Shown here: positions 27,301 to 35,167 of the stretch, one piece after another
Numbering within the stretch: the first letter of the stretch is position 1
Layout: every line of letters starts with the position of its first letter
From: Nocardia kruczakiae NBRC 101016
Lineage (GTDB): Bacteria > Actinomycetota > Actinomycetes > Mycobacteriales > Mycobacteriaceae
Direction of reading: 5' to 3'
DNA: 64,000 nt
Assembly: GCF_001612965.1 (NCBI RefSeq)
Contig: NZ_BDBL01000021.1
Coordinates: 1 to 64,000, forward strand
Program-made: the position numbers and the translations under genes
Notes under the pieces: model-generated
Seen by the model: the letters and a program-made list of their open reading frames with translations, nothing else
Told to the model about the DNA's origin: nothing
Database searches by the model: none

Positions 27301-27605
27301 GGTTCCGGGTCGGCGCCGATCACAATCGGTATCAGGTTGCTGTCACGATTCGCCAGAGTTGTCGACACCTCGATTTCCGTAAAGTGCCGGTCGAGGTATT
27401 GAGAGGACACGAGGGCAAGAACCACGGTCGCACGATGCAGCGCTCTTCCGATGTTCACCATGACGGAACGACCGGGCTCGAACTCATCGTCCATGATCAC
27501 ATCGATGCCACGCGAGGTCAGTTCCGCGCGAACCGCCATAGCCCTACTCCGCTCCGATCCGGCGTAGCTGAGAAAGACCTGCGGCGCGGTGACCGTGTCG
27601 ACCAT
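24339..27605 (-). CDS. TIR-TPR-ThiL-like fusion protein
   Basis: 1088 residues in one frame. Residues 8-100 form a TIR domain: VFLSYAGSERS, DDEFEPG at 39-45, and FTEIEVSTTL, whose Glu79 aligns with the NADase glutamate of SARM1-type TIRs. About 155-265 may be a degenerate second Rossmann/TIR-like domain. About 290-680 are helical TPR-like repeats, suitable as sensor. About 690-1070 resemble ThiL/AIR-synthase kinases: VGDDAAIL, STDSV, SLSDIIAMGGEP, GGDL, AAIDTSDGLLACAQ, and AGHDWEVLV in place of the usual GGEDYELL. The thiamine-site H-F after STD is missing, so thiamine phosphate is probably not the substrate. I know of no described TIR-TPR-ThiL system. It heads an operon with the two genes below. 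Confidence 0.85.
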   Translation of the reverse strand: MVDTVTAPQVFLSYAGSERSRAMAVRAELTSRGIDVIMDDEFEPGRSVMVNIGRALHRATVVLALVSSQYLDRHFTEIEVSTTLANRDSNLIPIVIGADPEPETDAGKDLLRVIKGRTYFRLEMTPSSFDKLVSAIRENYRYPERQQAEVQVDSISSADFTVVYDWEDSHLVDTAHERLVKLGIDDVKYYSAGVARSAGGEHGALAVLWTSAARESPEIAQVLRNAVTRGRSVIYLTLANGHPPPAGARVLELNGAVTSGPARHRRPQHRQPRRRFDAAVDTDLTERSLRLNDGTPFHLLADKFCLDRAAARAAEEAYRFAVYEMPPMHEHRLATVLAYAAVRRFVGDWTTALEVLTAEPLTEMIGQETSATLAISLDLLSLEFELGRVYGAVGRGETILAKCLAASDWPMIICTHRLLGMIHKEQGRYSSAREHLQRAAHYSEDLRDTALLKSRIPSSGARRMLHADCLRELATLERRAGNLDSAQRVLNRALDETRPVNMRSAGYLTSVIEYQLARVNYAIDHDYESAKDILQSSYRKLQQYDNPIRLAGVLESIVRLEMDFSSHSDTQVGMLRPTLRKVLRVGERRGHDYMIARVTAGMGDLEYSLGNSPEAMDRYEFAQREFNRLGKVPEAANSARLVARCLAHIGDLDGAMRLLNETLGSLGDNDHKVAQAAIRAEMAHLTHNMVLPNQIDDDIEMTGVGEFSVHNWIAHGLISRHRMNSDNIVLSVGDDAAILRVSPTEDFAVSTDSVPPALLRTSDLESAHYAARFAVVSSLSDIIAMGGEPLGILLNLHLQRTTAASWTRALLQAVATEAAKFGAAVIGGDLKERPGDSLTTTVVGKIPRGGALRRSGARVGDAVVLTLSAGADGVVNGLGTRWAHELLPHLSERMKAATRPLVDRNAKFNDLGLAVDIMRQIANRNIATAAIDTSDGLLACAQLVGEASGVGLEIDVSRLDRLINDDVRRLAAELGIAPFLFAMNAGHDWEVLVTVQPEKTAEFEALAAPKSAGEYPSAAVIGRVVSRGEWSHDGIRLIANDGGAHILPFFTDEKFVAHPYELRARDWLEFARDATRQIMNKSAGSAER

Positions 27606-27777
27606 TTATTTCCTCTCTGACGATTCTTCCTGTTCCATTGGCGAGCAATCATCGTAATGTGAGAAAGTCAACAGAATATAATCCGTACAGGCGCTTGCAC
27701 CCTCGACCCGAATGGCCGGTAACCGATATCTGACGTAGAGTTATCGGCACACTTCGACGAGATGAGGTATCGAAAAG
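27606..27777. promoter_or_regulatory. Divergent promoter region of the TIR operon and the Nudix gene
   Basis: 172 bp of AT-rich DNA. A TATATT on the minus strand (27675-27680) is a likely -10 for the TIR operon, giving a leader of about 70 bases. A TAGAGT on the plus strand, about 40 bp before the Nudix ATG, may serve that gene. No long palindrome was seen. Confidence 0.45.
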
Positions 27778-28224
27778 ATGATCGATGACGGACTGCTGCA
27801 CACTCTGACGACGCAGGCCGCCACCGAGGGCATACGACGATTGATCGTCGGCGCGGTGGTTCCTCGTGATGCCGACGTACTGCTTCTCAAACGTCCCGAA
27901 GACGACTTCATGGGCGGTATTTTCGAATTGCCCAGCGGCAAAGTTGAACAAGGCGAAAGCCTGACCGAAGCGCTTGCTCGTGAAGTTCGCGAGGAGAGCG
28001 GGCTGATCGTCACCGGCATTCGCGGATACCTGGGCAACTTCGATTACATATCGGGCAGCGGCAAGAAGAGCCGGCAGTTCAATTTCGCAGTGGACGTGGA
28101 CCGGACGGAGCCTGTCGAGTTGTCTGAACATGACGCCTTCCTCTGGGCCGCACCGACCGGCGACCTACCGGTCACTGATTCCGTCGAGCGAATTATTCAG
28201 GCATACCGCCGGAAGTTCGGCTGA
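27778..28224 (+). CDS. Nudix hydrolase
   Basis: 148 residues. The Nudix box is perfect: G-x5-E-x7-REVREESGL, read here as GKVEQGE then REVREESGL, at residues 60-82. It therefore hydrolyses a nucleoside diphosphate linked to X; ADP-ribose, dinucleotides or nucleotide sugars are typical (family knowledge). Divergent from the TIR fusion gene, with the same lower GC content. If the TIR domain produces ADP-ribose-type signals, a neighbouring Nudix enzyme could clear or process them (inference). GAGG lies 10 bp before the ATG. Confidence 0.88.
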   Translation: MIDDGLLHTLTTQAATEGIRRLIVGAVVPRDADVLLLKRPEDDFMGGIFELPSGKVEQGESLTEALAREVREESGLIVTGIRGYLGNFDYISGSGKKSRQFNFAVDVDRTEPVELSEHDAFLWAAPTGDLPVTDSVERIIQAYRRKFG

Positions 28225-28458
28225 TGCCGCGTATAACGATCTTCCGCGGGCGATCAACACCCCCAGCCGTAGACTCGAAATCCGGCACCCCCGACCCCCT
28301 ACCGACCCTTGCTCGATGCGGCACTGTTACCGGCACATCTTACGCCACACCTGCTGAACTTGTTGGGGCGGCGAGCATTTGGCGTGCCACTTTCTCGGCC
28401 GGTGGCCTACCGCTCGCGCCACGGCCGGTCGCGCTGTCCGGTAGGTCGCGCTTGTCTC

Positions 28459-29334
28459 TCACCACACCCAGGCATAGAGCACTGCGATAACAAGCCCGGT
28501 CATCACCAACGGCAAGTAGACCGGTGCGACGGACCAAGATTTCCAGTCACGTAGGTCGGGCCAGTAGTTGCGCCGCTGTCTATTGTGCCCGGCCACTGCT
28601 GGATTCATCGAGAACGCGGGGACAGGGCCGTCGCCGGCAACTTCGTCGTATAGCTGACGAAATGCGCGTTCCTCTTTGAGGTAGTTGGCGTCCAGGAGCG
28701 CGAAAACCATGACAGCGACAACTCCGAGCAACGCGATCCCCGGCGCGTTCTTCGTGATGGCATAACCGTACGTTGCGGTCACGATAGGTAGGAGCCACGC
28801 CTTGGCCGTGGAGGACGCCTGCGCCAGTCGCGCGACGACTGACTGGACGAATACCAGATGTTGCCGACGGTCCTCTGCGGACGTGGTCGAGGTGCCTCCG
28901 GAAAGGGCTGCGGTGATCTTCCTTGCGGCACTCGCTATATCGGCACTGGTCTCCTCGGTGCCGGCAGGCCAGAACTCGGTCATCCGATCGTTCTCCCACC
29001 GGGGGACCACATGGACGTGCACGTGTTCGACTGTCTGCGCCGCGGCATGCCCGTTGGACTGGATGATGTTGAGCCCTTCAGGAGCCACCGCGGTGCGAAT
29101 CGCTCCTGCTACTTTGATCGTGACCAACGACAACGATGTGAGGTCTGAATCGGTTAGTTCCCACACGTGTCGAACATGCCTCGTCGGCACCACCAGAGTG
29201 TGACCATGTGTGGCCGGCTCCCGCGGGAAGAACGCGACGGCGTTCGCATCGCGGTAGATCTCACGAGCCGACGGGTCTTCCCCAGCGACAATGACACAAA
29301 AGGGGCACGCAGCATCCGTCACAGTCGAACGCAC
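28459..29334 (-). CDS. HIT-domain protein fused to a two-transmembrane module
   Basis: 291 residues from a GTG. Residues 1-115 are a HIT domain: a CPFC zinc-type pair at 10-13 and the HxHxH triad at 104, 106 and 108 (VEHVHVHVV). The rest has QHLVFVQSVVARLAQASSTAKAW, two membrane helices, and LLDANYLKEERAFRQLYDEV, a pattern I recall from widespread two-helix membrane proteins often found in conflict loci and related to SLATT-type effectors (from memory, moderate). HIT enzymes transfer or hydrolyse nucleotidyl groups. Fusion of a nucleotide-binding HIT module to such a membrane module is unusual and suggests a nucleotide-gated membrane effector. It converges on the Nudix gene across a 234-bp gap with nothing visible in it. 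Confidence 0.75.
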   Translation of the reverse strand: MRSTVTDAACPFCVIVAGEDPSAREIYRDANAVAFFPREPATHGHTLVVPTRHVRHVWELTDSDLTSLSLVTIKVAGAIRTAVAPEGLNIIQSNGHAAAQTVEHVHVHVVPRWENDRMTEFWPAGTEETSADIASAARKITAALSGGTSTTSAEDRRQHLVFVQSVVARLAQASSTAKAWLLPIVTATYGYAITKNAPGIALLGVVAVMVFALLDANYLKEERAFRQLYDEVAGDGPVPAFSMNPAVAGHNRQRRNYWPDLRDWKSWSVAPVYLPLVMTGLVIAVLYAWVW

Positions 29335-29536
29335 CCGCGGTCAGTCCGATTTTCGGTCACGCCTCGATCCTCCCTGTCGAATCTGATGGCGATCAGACTA
29401 CGGTCAATCGCCGCCGCGTTCAGAAGTACTCGACCACCGAAATGCGAAAGTCCCTCTCGCGCGGTCGGTTGCGCCGGCCGAGACGGCGCCACGATGGCTT
29501 CCCAACCCGACACGCCACCACCTTCGACCCGATGAA

Positions 29537-29902
29537 TCAGCCGGCCAGGAATTCCAGGCGATTGCCCACCGGATCGGTAGTGTGGAAGCGGCGACGACCG
29601 GGGATTTCGGCCGGATCCGCCCATCGAACCTCATATCCGGCCGCCGTGACCGCGTCCGCCGTCGCGTCCACGTCGACGACGAAGGCCGGATGGGCTTTGC
29701 GCGCGGGTTGGAAGGGCTCCTCCACACCTACGTGGAGTTCACCGTCCGGGCCGCCCACGCCCGGAACCAGGAACCAACAGCCGCCACGGACTGCGAGCAA
29801 CGGGGGTTTGGCAAGTTCCGTCCAGCCGAGCACACCGGTGAAGAAGGCCCGCATGCGGGCTTCGGCGCCGGGCGGACAGGCAATTTGCACGTGGTGAATC
29901 AC
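29537..29902 (-). CDS. VOC-family (glyoxalase-like) protein
   Basis: 121 residues from the GTG at 29902, which has AGGAGG just upstream; the ATG at 29917 would place that site inside the gene. A single VOC module starts IHHVQIACPPGAEARMRAFFTGVLGW and ends GNRLEFLAG, with His near the start and Glu near the end as metal ligands. The W-x-x-x-x-x-LGW pattern resembles antibiotic-resistance and glyoxalase relatives, with no specific match. It marks a return to high GC, just outside the accessory island. Confidence 0.85.
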   Translation of the reverse strand: MIHHVQIACPPGAEARMRAFFTGVLGWTELAKPPLLAVRGGCWFLVPGVGGPDGELHVGVEEPFQPARKAHPAFVVDVDATADAVTAAGYEVRWADPAEIPGRRRFHTTDPVGNRLEFLAG

Positions 29903-30137
29903 TGCGCCTCCTGACATCCCCTGCAGGACAAGAATAGTCGGGCGCTGAACTGCGAGCACTTCACCGCCGGCCGGAGCGCGGAAACCGAAAACGAGCAGGT
30001 CCAGTCATGGCGCCGATATACCCCCCGCCGGGCACCGCCAAGCGGTCACGAAGGCTGGTGCTACCTCACACCGAGCTGCCGAAACCGTCACCGTGCCGAC
30101 CCGCCGGCGTTCTCTGCGCAGCCCCGCTCGACGTACT

Positions 30138-31343
30138 GTGGCCGTCGTGGCGCCCGCAGAAATCTCCGAACCCGTGCCCGACTCAGCGGAGTTGGCGAGG
30201 GCGTGCGGGAGCGATATCGCCGAGCTCACCGCCCGGCTCATGGCGGCGGTGTTCACCGACAATCCGGAGTGGACCGACTATTCGGCGGTGAGCAGAGCGG
30301 ATTTGCAGGAGGGATGCCGGCGGTTCCTGACGCGGGTGCTGGAGTTGCTCGCGGCGAAGGGTGTCGGCGCCGAGCGCGACGATGTGGCCGCCGCGATCGG
30401 CCGGCAGCGCGCCGCGCAGGGTGTTCCGCTCGAGGCCATGCAGCGCACCTTCCGCCTGGGCGGGCGCATCGTGTGGGAAGCGCTGATGGATCGTGCCGGC
30501 GATATGTCACCTGCCGATTTCCGTGAGATCGGGACCGCGATGTGGGCGGTTGTCGACGGGATGTCCTCGGCGCTGGTGACCTCCTATCGCGGTGCCGAAC
30601 TCGACCGGGTCCGACGCGACGAGCGCCGCCGTCACGCCCTGATCGAAGATGTCCTCTCCGGGCGTGGCCGCGACGCCGCCTTCGCGGCGTACGCGGCGCG
30701 CGAACTCGACCTTCCCGCCGGCGGTGACTACCTGGTGGTCGTCGCTCGCGGGGAGCAGCCGCTGCGGCTGGGCACCGAAAGCGCGTTGGCGGCCATGGGG
30801 ATTCGTTCGGTCCGCCACGATCGGGGTGACCACACGGTCGGCATCGTCGCACTGGAACAGCATTCGCCGCAGCAGGTGGCGGAGCTGCTGGGTCCGCTCG
30901 TGCTCGGACGCGCAGGGCTGTCCCCGGCGGTCGACGGGTTGGCCGAGATCGACGTCGCCCACGCACTCGCCACGCTCGCACTCGATACCGTGCCGCGAGA
31001 CCGCGAACCCACTCTCACGCTCCTGGACGATCGCTACCCGGAGGCAGTGCTGGTGCGCGCGCCCGATCTGGCGCAGCGACTGGTCCAGCGGTGCTTGGGT
31101 CCGATTCTGGCGCTGCCCGCCAGAGAGCGCGACATCCTGCTGCGCACGCTGCGGGTCTGGCTGGCCCAGAACTGCTCGGCCGCCCACGCCGCTCCACTGT
31201 TGCACTGCCATCGCAACACCGTCATCAACCGGCTCCAGCGTGCGGCGACGCTGCTCGGGCGTCCACTGGAAGACCAGCGCCACCAATTCGAACTCGCCCT
31301 CGCGCTCACCGCCCGCGACCTGCTCGAACGCCCCACCGACTGA
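30138..31343 (+). CDS. PucR-type transcriptional regulator
   Basis: About 401 residues from GTG 30138; GTGs at 30093 and 30147 are alternatives and none has a good ribosome site. The N-terminal part is helical and the middle resembles a GGDEF-like CdaR domain without GGDEF. The C-terminal helix-turn-helix is LAQNCSAAHAAPLLHCHRNTVINRLQRAATLLGRPL, typical of PucR/CdaR activators. It lies 174 bp upstream of lpd-pdhABC on the same strand and may control that operon. Effector unknown. Confidence 0.8.
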   Translation: MAVVAPAEISEPVPDSAELARACGSDIAELTARLMAAVFTDNPEWTDYSAVSRADLQEGCRRFLTRVLELLAAKGVGAERDDVAAAIGRQRAAQGVPLEAMQRTFRLGGRIVWEALMDRAGDMSPADFREIGTAMWAVVDGMSSALVTSYRGAELDRVRRDERRRHALIEDVLSGRGRDAAFAAYAARELDLPAGGDYLVVVARGEQPLRLGTESALAAMGIRSVRHDRGDHTVGIVALEQHSPQQVAELLGPLVLGRAGLSPAVDGLAEIDVAHALATLALDTVPRDREPTLTLLDDRYPEAVLVRAPDLAQRLVQRCLGPILALPARERDILLRTLRVWLAQNCSAAHAAPLLHCHRNTVINRLQRAATLLGRPLEDQRHQFELALALTARDLLERPTD

Positions 31344-31517
31344 ATATTTCGCGCGGCGCAGCCGCAAGCGGGATTGGGCGCAGCGCCCAATTCACGGGCG
31401 CAAAACCTGGGCTTGCCGGGAATTGTCCGGCGTCCGTGCGCGGATAAGACTCCACACCTGATGGCCCACACCGCAACCGGATTCGGGTCACGCGATTCAG
31501 GACGAGGAGCACCACAA

Positions 31518-32972
31518 GTGCCGGAATTCGATCTCTTGATCATCGGCGGCGGGCCGGGCGGGTACGTGGCGGCGATCCGCGCGGCCCAGCGCGGCCTGCA
31601 CGTCGCCGTGGTGGAGAAGGAACGCCCGGGCGGGGTGTGCCTGAACTGGGGCTGCATCCCCACCAAGGCCATGCTGCGCTCGGCGGAGGTATTCGAAACA
31701 CTGAGCGCAGCAGCGGATTTCGGTGTGCAGGCCGAGAACGTGCGGTTCGACTTCGCGGCCGTCCGCCGGCGCAAAGACGAGATCGTCGGCAAACTCACCG
31801 GAGGCGTGGCCGGGCTCCTGCGGGCCAACGGCGTCACCGTGATCGAGGGGCATGCCCGTTTCACCGGACCGACCACGGTCGAGGTATTCGAGCCGGGTCC
31901 CTCGCCGGTCTTCGCGGACGGTCCGCGCTACGCGGCCGCCCCGACCGGCACCCCGACGCGAACCGTGACGGCCACCGATGTGATCGTCGCGACCGGGTCC
32001 GTGCCCGCGGCCCTGCCCGTGCCGGGCGCCGACCTGCCCGGCGTGATCACCTCCGACGGCGCGTTCGGGTTGACCGAGGTGCCGCGTCGGCTGGTCGTCA
32101 TCGGCGGCAGCGCGGTCGGCGTCGAATGGGCCGGCCTGTTCGCCGCCTTCGGCGCCGACGTGACCGTCGTGGAGATGCAGGACCGGCTGGTTCCCGCGGA
32201 GGACACCGAGATCGGCGCCGCGCTGGGCCGCTCGTTCACCGAGCGCGGCATCACCGTCCTGACCGGCTGCACTGTCACCGGCATCGACCGGACCGGCGAC
32301 GCGCTGGAGGTCGGCGTGAACGGCGCGACGACTCGGAAGGTCGCGGCCGACGTCGTGCTCGTCGGTGTGGGACGACGGCCGAACACCGCCGATCTCGACC
32401 TGAAATACGCCGGAATCGACACCGACGCACGAGGTTTCATTCCGGTCGACGACCGGCTGCGGACCACGGTCGAGCACGTCTACGCCATCGGCGATGTCAC
32501 CGGCAAGGCGCTGCTGGCCCACGTGGCCTCCCATCAGGGGCTCACTGCCGCCGACGTCATCGCCGGTCACGACGCCCACATCGACTACACCGTCATCCCC
32601 GCGGCGACGTTCACCCATCCGGAGATCGCGAGCGTCGGCCTGACCGAGCACGCGGCTCGCGCCGGCGGCCACGAGGTGATCACCGCGAAATTCCCGTTCG
32701 CCGCACTCGGGCGCGCCGAAGCGCTCGGCGAGACCCAGGGCTTCTACAAGATCGTGGCCGGGGCACGCCATCGGGAAGTGCTCGGCGTGCACATCATCGG
32801 CCCTTCCGCGAGCGACCTGATCGCCGAAGGGGCACTGGCGATATCGCTCGAAGCGACGCTCGACGAACTCGCCGACACCATCCACGCCCACCCCACCCTC
32901 GGCGAGATCGGTATGGAGGCAGCCCTGACCGGGCTCGGCCTGCCGATCCACATCGCGCCGCGTTCACGTTGA
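31518..32972 (+). CDS. lpdA: Dihydrolipoyl dehydrogenase (E3)
   Basis: 484 residues from a GTG with a GACGAGGAGC ribosome site; the open frame upstream to 31374 is non-coding. FAD site IIGGGPGGYVAAIRAAQ, redox disulfide GGVCLNWGCIPTK, NAD site VVIGGSAVGVEWAGL and C-terminal dimer-interface HAHPTLGE are all present. It reoxidises dihydrolipoyl-E2 with NAD+. First gene of a complete pyruvate/branched-chain-type dehydrogenase operon (E3, E1 alpha, E1 beta, E2). An insertion of about 20 residues near 135-150 is not usual. Confidence 0.9.
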   Translation: MPEFDLLIIGGGPGGYVAAIRAAQRGLHVAVVEKERPGGVCLNWGCIPTKAMLRSAEVFETLSAAADFGVQAENVRFDFAAVRRRKDEIVGKLTGGVAGLLRANGVTVIEGHARFTGPTTVEVFEPGPSPVFADGPRYAAAPTGTPTRTVTATDVIVATGSVPAALPVPGADLPGVITSDGAFGLTEVPRRLVVIGGSAVGVEWAGLFAAFGADVTVVEMQDRLVPAEDTEIGAALGRSFTERGITVLTGCTVTGIDRTGDALEVGVNGATTRKVAADVVLVGVGRRPNTADLDLKYAGIDTDARGFIPVDDRLRTTVEHVYAIGDVTGKALLAHVASHQGLTAADVIAGHDAHIDYTVIPAATFTHPEIASVGLTEHAARAGGHEVITAKFPFAALGRAEALGETQGFYKIVAGARHREVLGVHIIGPSASDLIAEGALAISLEATLDELADTIHAHPTLGEIGMEAALTGLGLPIHIAPRSR

Positions 32973-32983
32973 GGAGCACCACC

Positions 32984-34153
32984 GTGACTACCACAACCCC
33001 GCAGAAGGCCACGCGCACCTCGACCCGGCGCGCGCCGAAACGACCGGCCGCGACCACCGAGCCGGCCGGGACGGTATCGAGCGAATCTCTGCTCGCCGAC
33101 CGAACCGCCTCCCAGACAGCATCATTCGATACCCGGGTGGCGGCCGAGGACCCCGGCACGCTGCGGAAGCTGTATCGCGACATGCTGTTCGTGCGCCGAT
33201 TCGAGGAGCGCACCGCGCAGAGCTATCAGCAGGCCGAGATCGGCGGCTACTGCCACCTCAACCTCGGCGAAGAGGCCACAGTCGTCGGTCTCGGCGCGGC
33301 GATGCGGCCCACCGACTACCTGTTCACCAACTACCGCGAACACGGCTACGCCCTCGCCAAGGGCATCGAACCCGGCCGCGTCATGGCCGAACTGTACGGC
33401 CGCTCCACCGGCACCTCCAAAGGGTGGGGCGGATCGATGCACATGTACGACACCCAGACCCGGCTGCTCGGCGGCTACGCCATCGTCGGCGGCCAGGTCC
33501 CCCTCGCCGTCGGCGCGGCACTGGCGATCGACTACCGCGGCGGCGACGACGTCGTCGTCTGCCAAATGGGTGAGGGCACAACCAATATCGGTGCCTTCCA
33601 CGAATCGCTGAACCTGGCCGCGCTGTGGAATCTGCCGATCGTGTTCCTGGTGGTCAACAACCAGACCGGCATGGGCACCACCGTCGAGAAGTCCTCCGCC
33701 GAACCCGATCTGTGGAAACGCGCCGCCGCCTACCGCATGCGCGGCGAACGCGTCGACGGCACCGATGTCCTCGCCGTCCGCGATACCGCCGAACAGCTCA
33801 TCGACACCGCACGCCGGGAGGGAAAACCGGCCCTGCTGGAGGCGGTCAGCCACCGCTTGAAAGGGCATTCGGTGGTCGATCCCGCGAAATACCGCACCGA
33901 GGAAACGGCCACGGCGGCGCGATCCCATGACCCGATCGCGATCTGGAAGAGCGCGCTGCTGAAAGCCGGTGTGCTCAGCGAGGATTCGGCCACCGCCCTG
34001 GACGCGGAAATCATCGCCGAGGTCGCCGTCGCCGTCGAGTTCGCCGACACCAGCCCGCATCCGCAGCCGTCGAGTCTGTTCGACTACACCTACGCCACCC
34101 CGGTGCCCGGTGATTCCCGCCGCCTGCCCGCCGACCCGCTCTTCACCGCCTGA
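32984..34153 (+). CDS. pdhA: Pyruvate dehydrogenase E1 component, alpha subunit
   Basis: 389 residues from a GTG 12 bp after the lpd stop, with GAGGAG. A 50-residue Thr/Arg/Pro/Ala-rich N-terminal extension precedes the TPP-binding E1 fold: GGYCHLNLGEEA, GGSMHMY, then the TPP motif GEGTTNIGAFHESLNLA through to NNQ (G-D-G replaced by G-E-G). The conserved phosphorylation-loop region reads YRMRGERVDGTD. With E1 beta it decarboxylates pyruvate, though the 2-oxo acid could be acetoin or branched-chain; the local order fits pyruvate best. Confidence 0.87.
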   Translation: MTTTTPQKATRTSTRRAPKRPAATTEPAGTVSSESLLADRTASQTASFDTRVAAEDPGTLRKLYRDMLFVRRFEERTAQSYQQAEIGGYCHLNLGEEATVVGLGAAMRPTDYLFTNYREHGYALAKGIEPGRVMAELYGRSTGTSKGWGGSMHMYDTQTRLLGGYAIVGGQVPLAVGAALAIDYRGGDDVVVCQMGEGTTNIGAFHESLNLAALWNLPIVFLVVNNQTGMGTTVEKSSAEPDLWKRAAAYRMRGERVDGTDVLAVRDTAEQLIDTARREGKPALLEAVSHRLKGHSVVDPAKYRTEETATAARSHDPIAIWKSALLKAGVLSEDSATALDAEIIAEVAVAVEFADTSPHPQPSSLFDYTYATPVPGDSRRLPADPLFTA

Positions 34154-34162
34154 GGATCACCC

Positions 34163-35155
34163 GTGCCTGTCATGACCTACCGCGAAGCGCTGCGCGAGAC
34201 CCTGCGCGAGGAAATGCGCCGCGACGACGACATCTTCCTCATCGGTGAGGAGATCGGCGTCTTCGAAGGCTCCTACAAGATCACCGCCGGACTGCTGAAC
34301 GAATTCGGCGACAAGCGAGTTCGCGACACCCCGATCGCGGAGGAAGGGTTCGTCGGCGCGGCCATCGGCGCCGCCATGCTGGGGTTGCGCCCGGTCGTGG
34401 AGATCATGACGATCAACTTCTCACTGCTGGCACTGGATCAGATCGTCAATCACGCCGCCAAGATCTACGGCATGTTCGGCGGGCAGACCAGCGTGCCGAT
34501 GGTTATCCGCACACCCGGCGGCGGCGGACAACAACTGGGCGCGACCCACTCCCAGAACATCGAGCTGTACTACGCGTTCGTGCCCGGACTCAAAGTCGTC
34601 GCACCCAGCACTCCCGCCGACGCCCGCGCTCTGCTCAAAGCCGCCATCGACGACGACGATCCGGTGCTGTTTCTGGAGAACCTGTCGCTCTACAACACCA
34701 AAGGCGACGTGCCGGACGATCTTCCGCCCGCGCAGATCGGTAAGGCCGCCGTCACCCGCGAAGGCACCGACATCACGCTGATCGGCTACTCGCGCATGGC
34801 CACGGTGTGCACCCAGGTCGCGGAACGGCTTGCCGCCGAGGGCATTTCCGCCGAGGTGATCGACCTGCGCAGCCTGCGCCCGCTCGACCGCGACACTCTC
34901 GTCCGCTCGGTCCGCGGCACCGGATGCGCGGTCATCGGCGAGGACGACTGGCTCACCTACGGTATCGGCGCCGAAATCGCGGCCTCGATCTCCGAGGGCG
35001 CATTCGACTATCTCGATGCCCCCGTACGCCGCGTCGCCATGGCCGAAGTGCCGCTCCCCTACGCCAAGCCGCTGGAGAAGCTGGCCCTGCCGTCCGTCGA
35101 ATCGCTCTACACCGCCGCCGTCGAAACCCTTGCGGCCGTGGGCAAGCGACGCTGA
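34163..35155 (+). CDS. pdhB: Pyruvate dehydrogenase E1 component, beta subunit
   Basis: 330 residues, full length. MTYREALRETLREEMRRDDDIFLIGEEIGVFEGSYK is the classic E1 beta start, with the TPP-binding Glu in IGEEIG. RVRDTPIAEEGFVGAAIGAAM and the later HSQNIELYYAFVPGLKVV are strongly conserved. GTG start 9 bp after pdhA. It pairs with PdhA to make the alpha2beta2 E1 of the complex in the cytoplasm. Confidence 0.93.
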   Translation: MPVMTYREALRETLREEMRRDDDIFLIGEEIGVFEGSYKITAGLLNEFGDKRVRDTPIAEEGFVGAAIGAAMLGLRPVVEIMTINFSLLALDQIVNHAAKIYGMFGGQTSVPMVIRTPGGGGQQLGATHSQNIELYYAFVPGLKVVAPSTPADARALLKAAIDDDDPVLFLENLSLYNTKGDVPDDLPPAQIGKAAVTREGTDITLIGYSRMATVCTQVAERLAAEGISAEVIDLRSLRPLDRDTLVRSVRGTGCAVIGEDDWLTYGIGAEIAASISEGAFDYLDAPVRRVAMAEVPLPYAKPLEKLALPSVESLYTAAVETLAAVGKRR

Positions 35156-35167
35156 GAGGAAAGATCG

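Noticed and set aside
28225..28458. Small frames between the Nudix and HIT genes
   Set aside because: Pro/Arg-rich, no start context and no similarity I can recognise; treated as intergenic.
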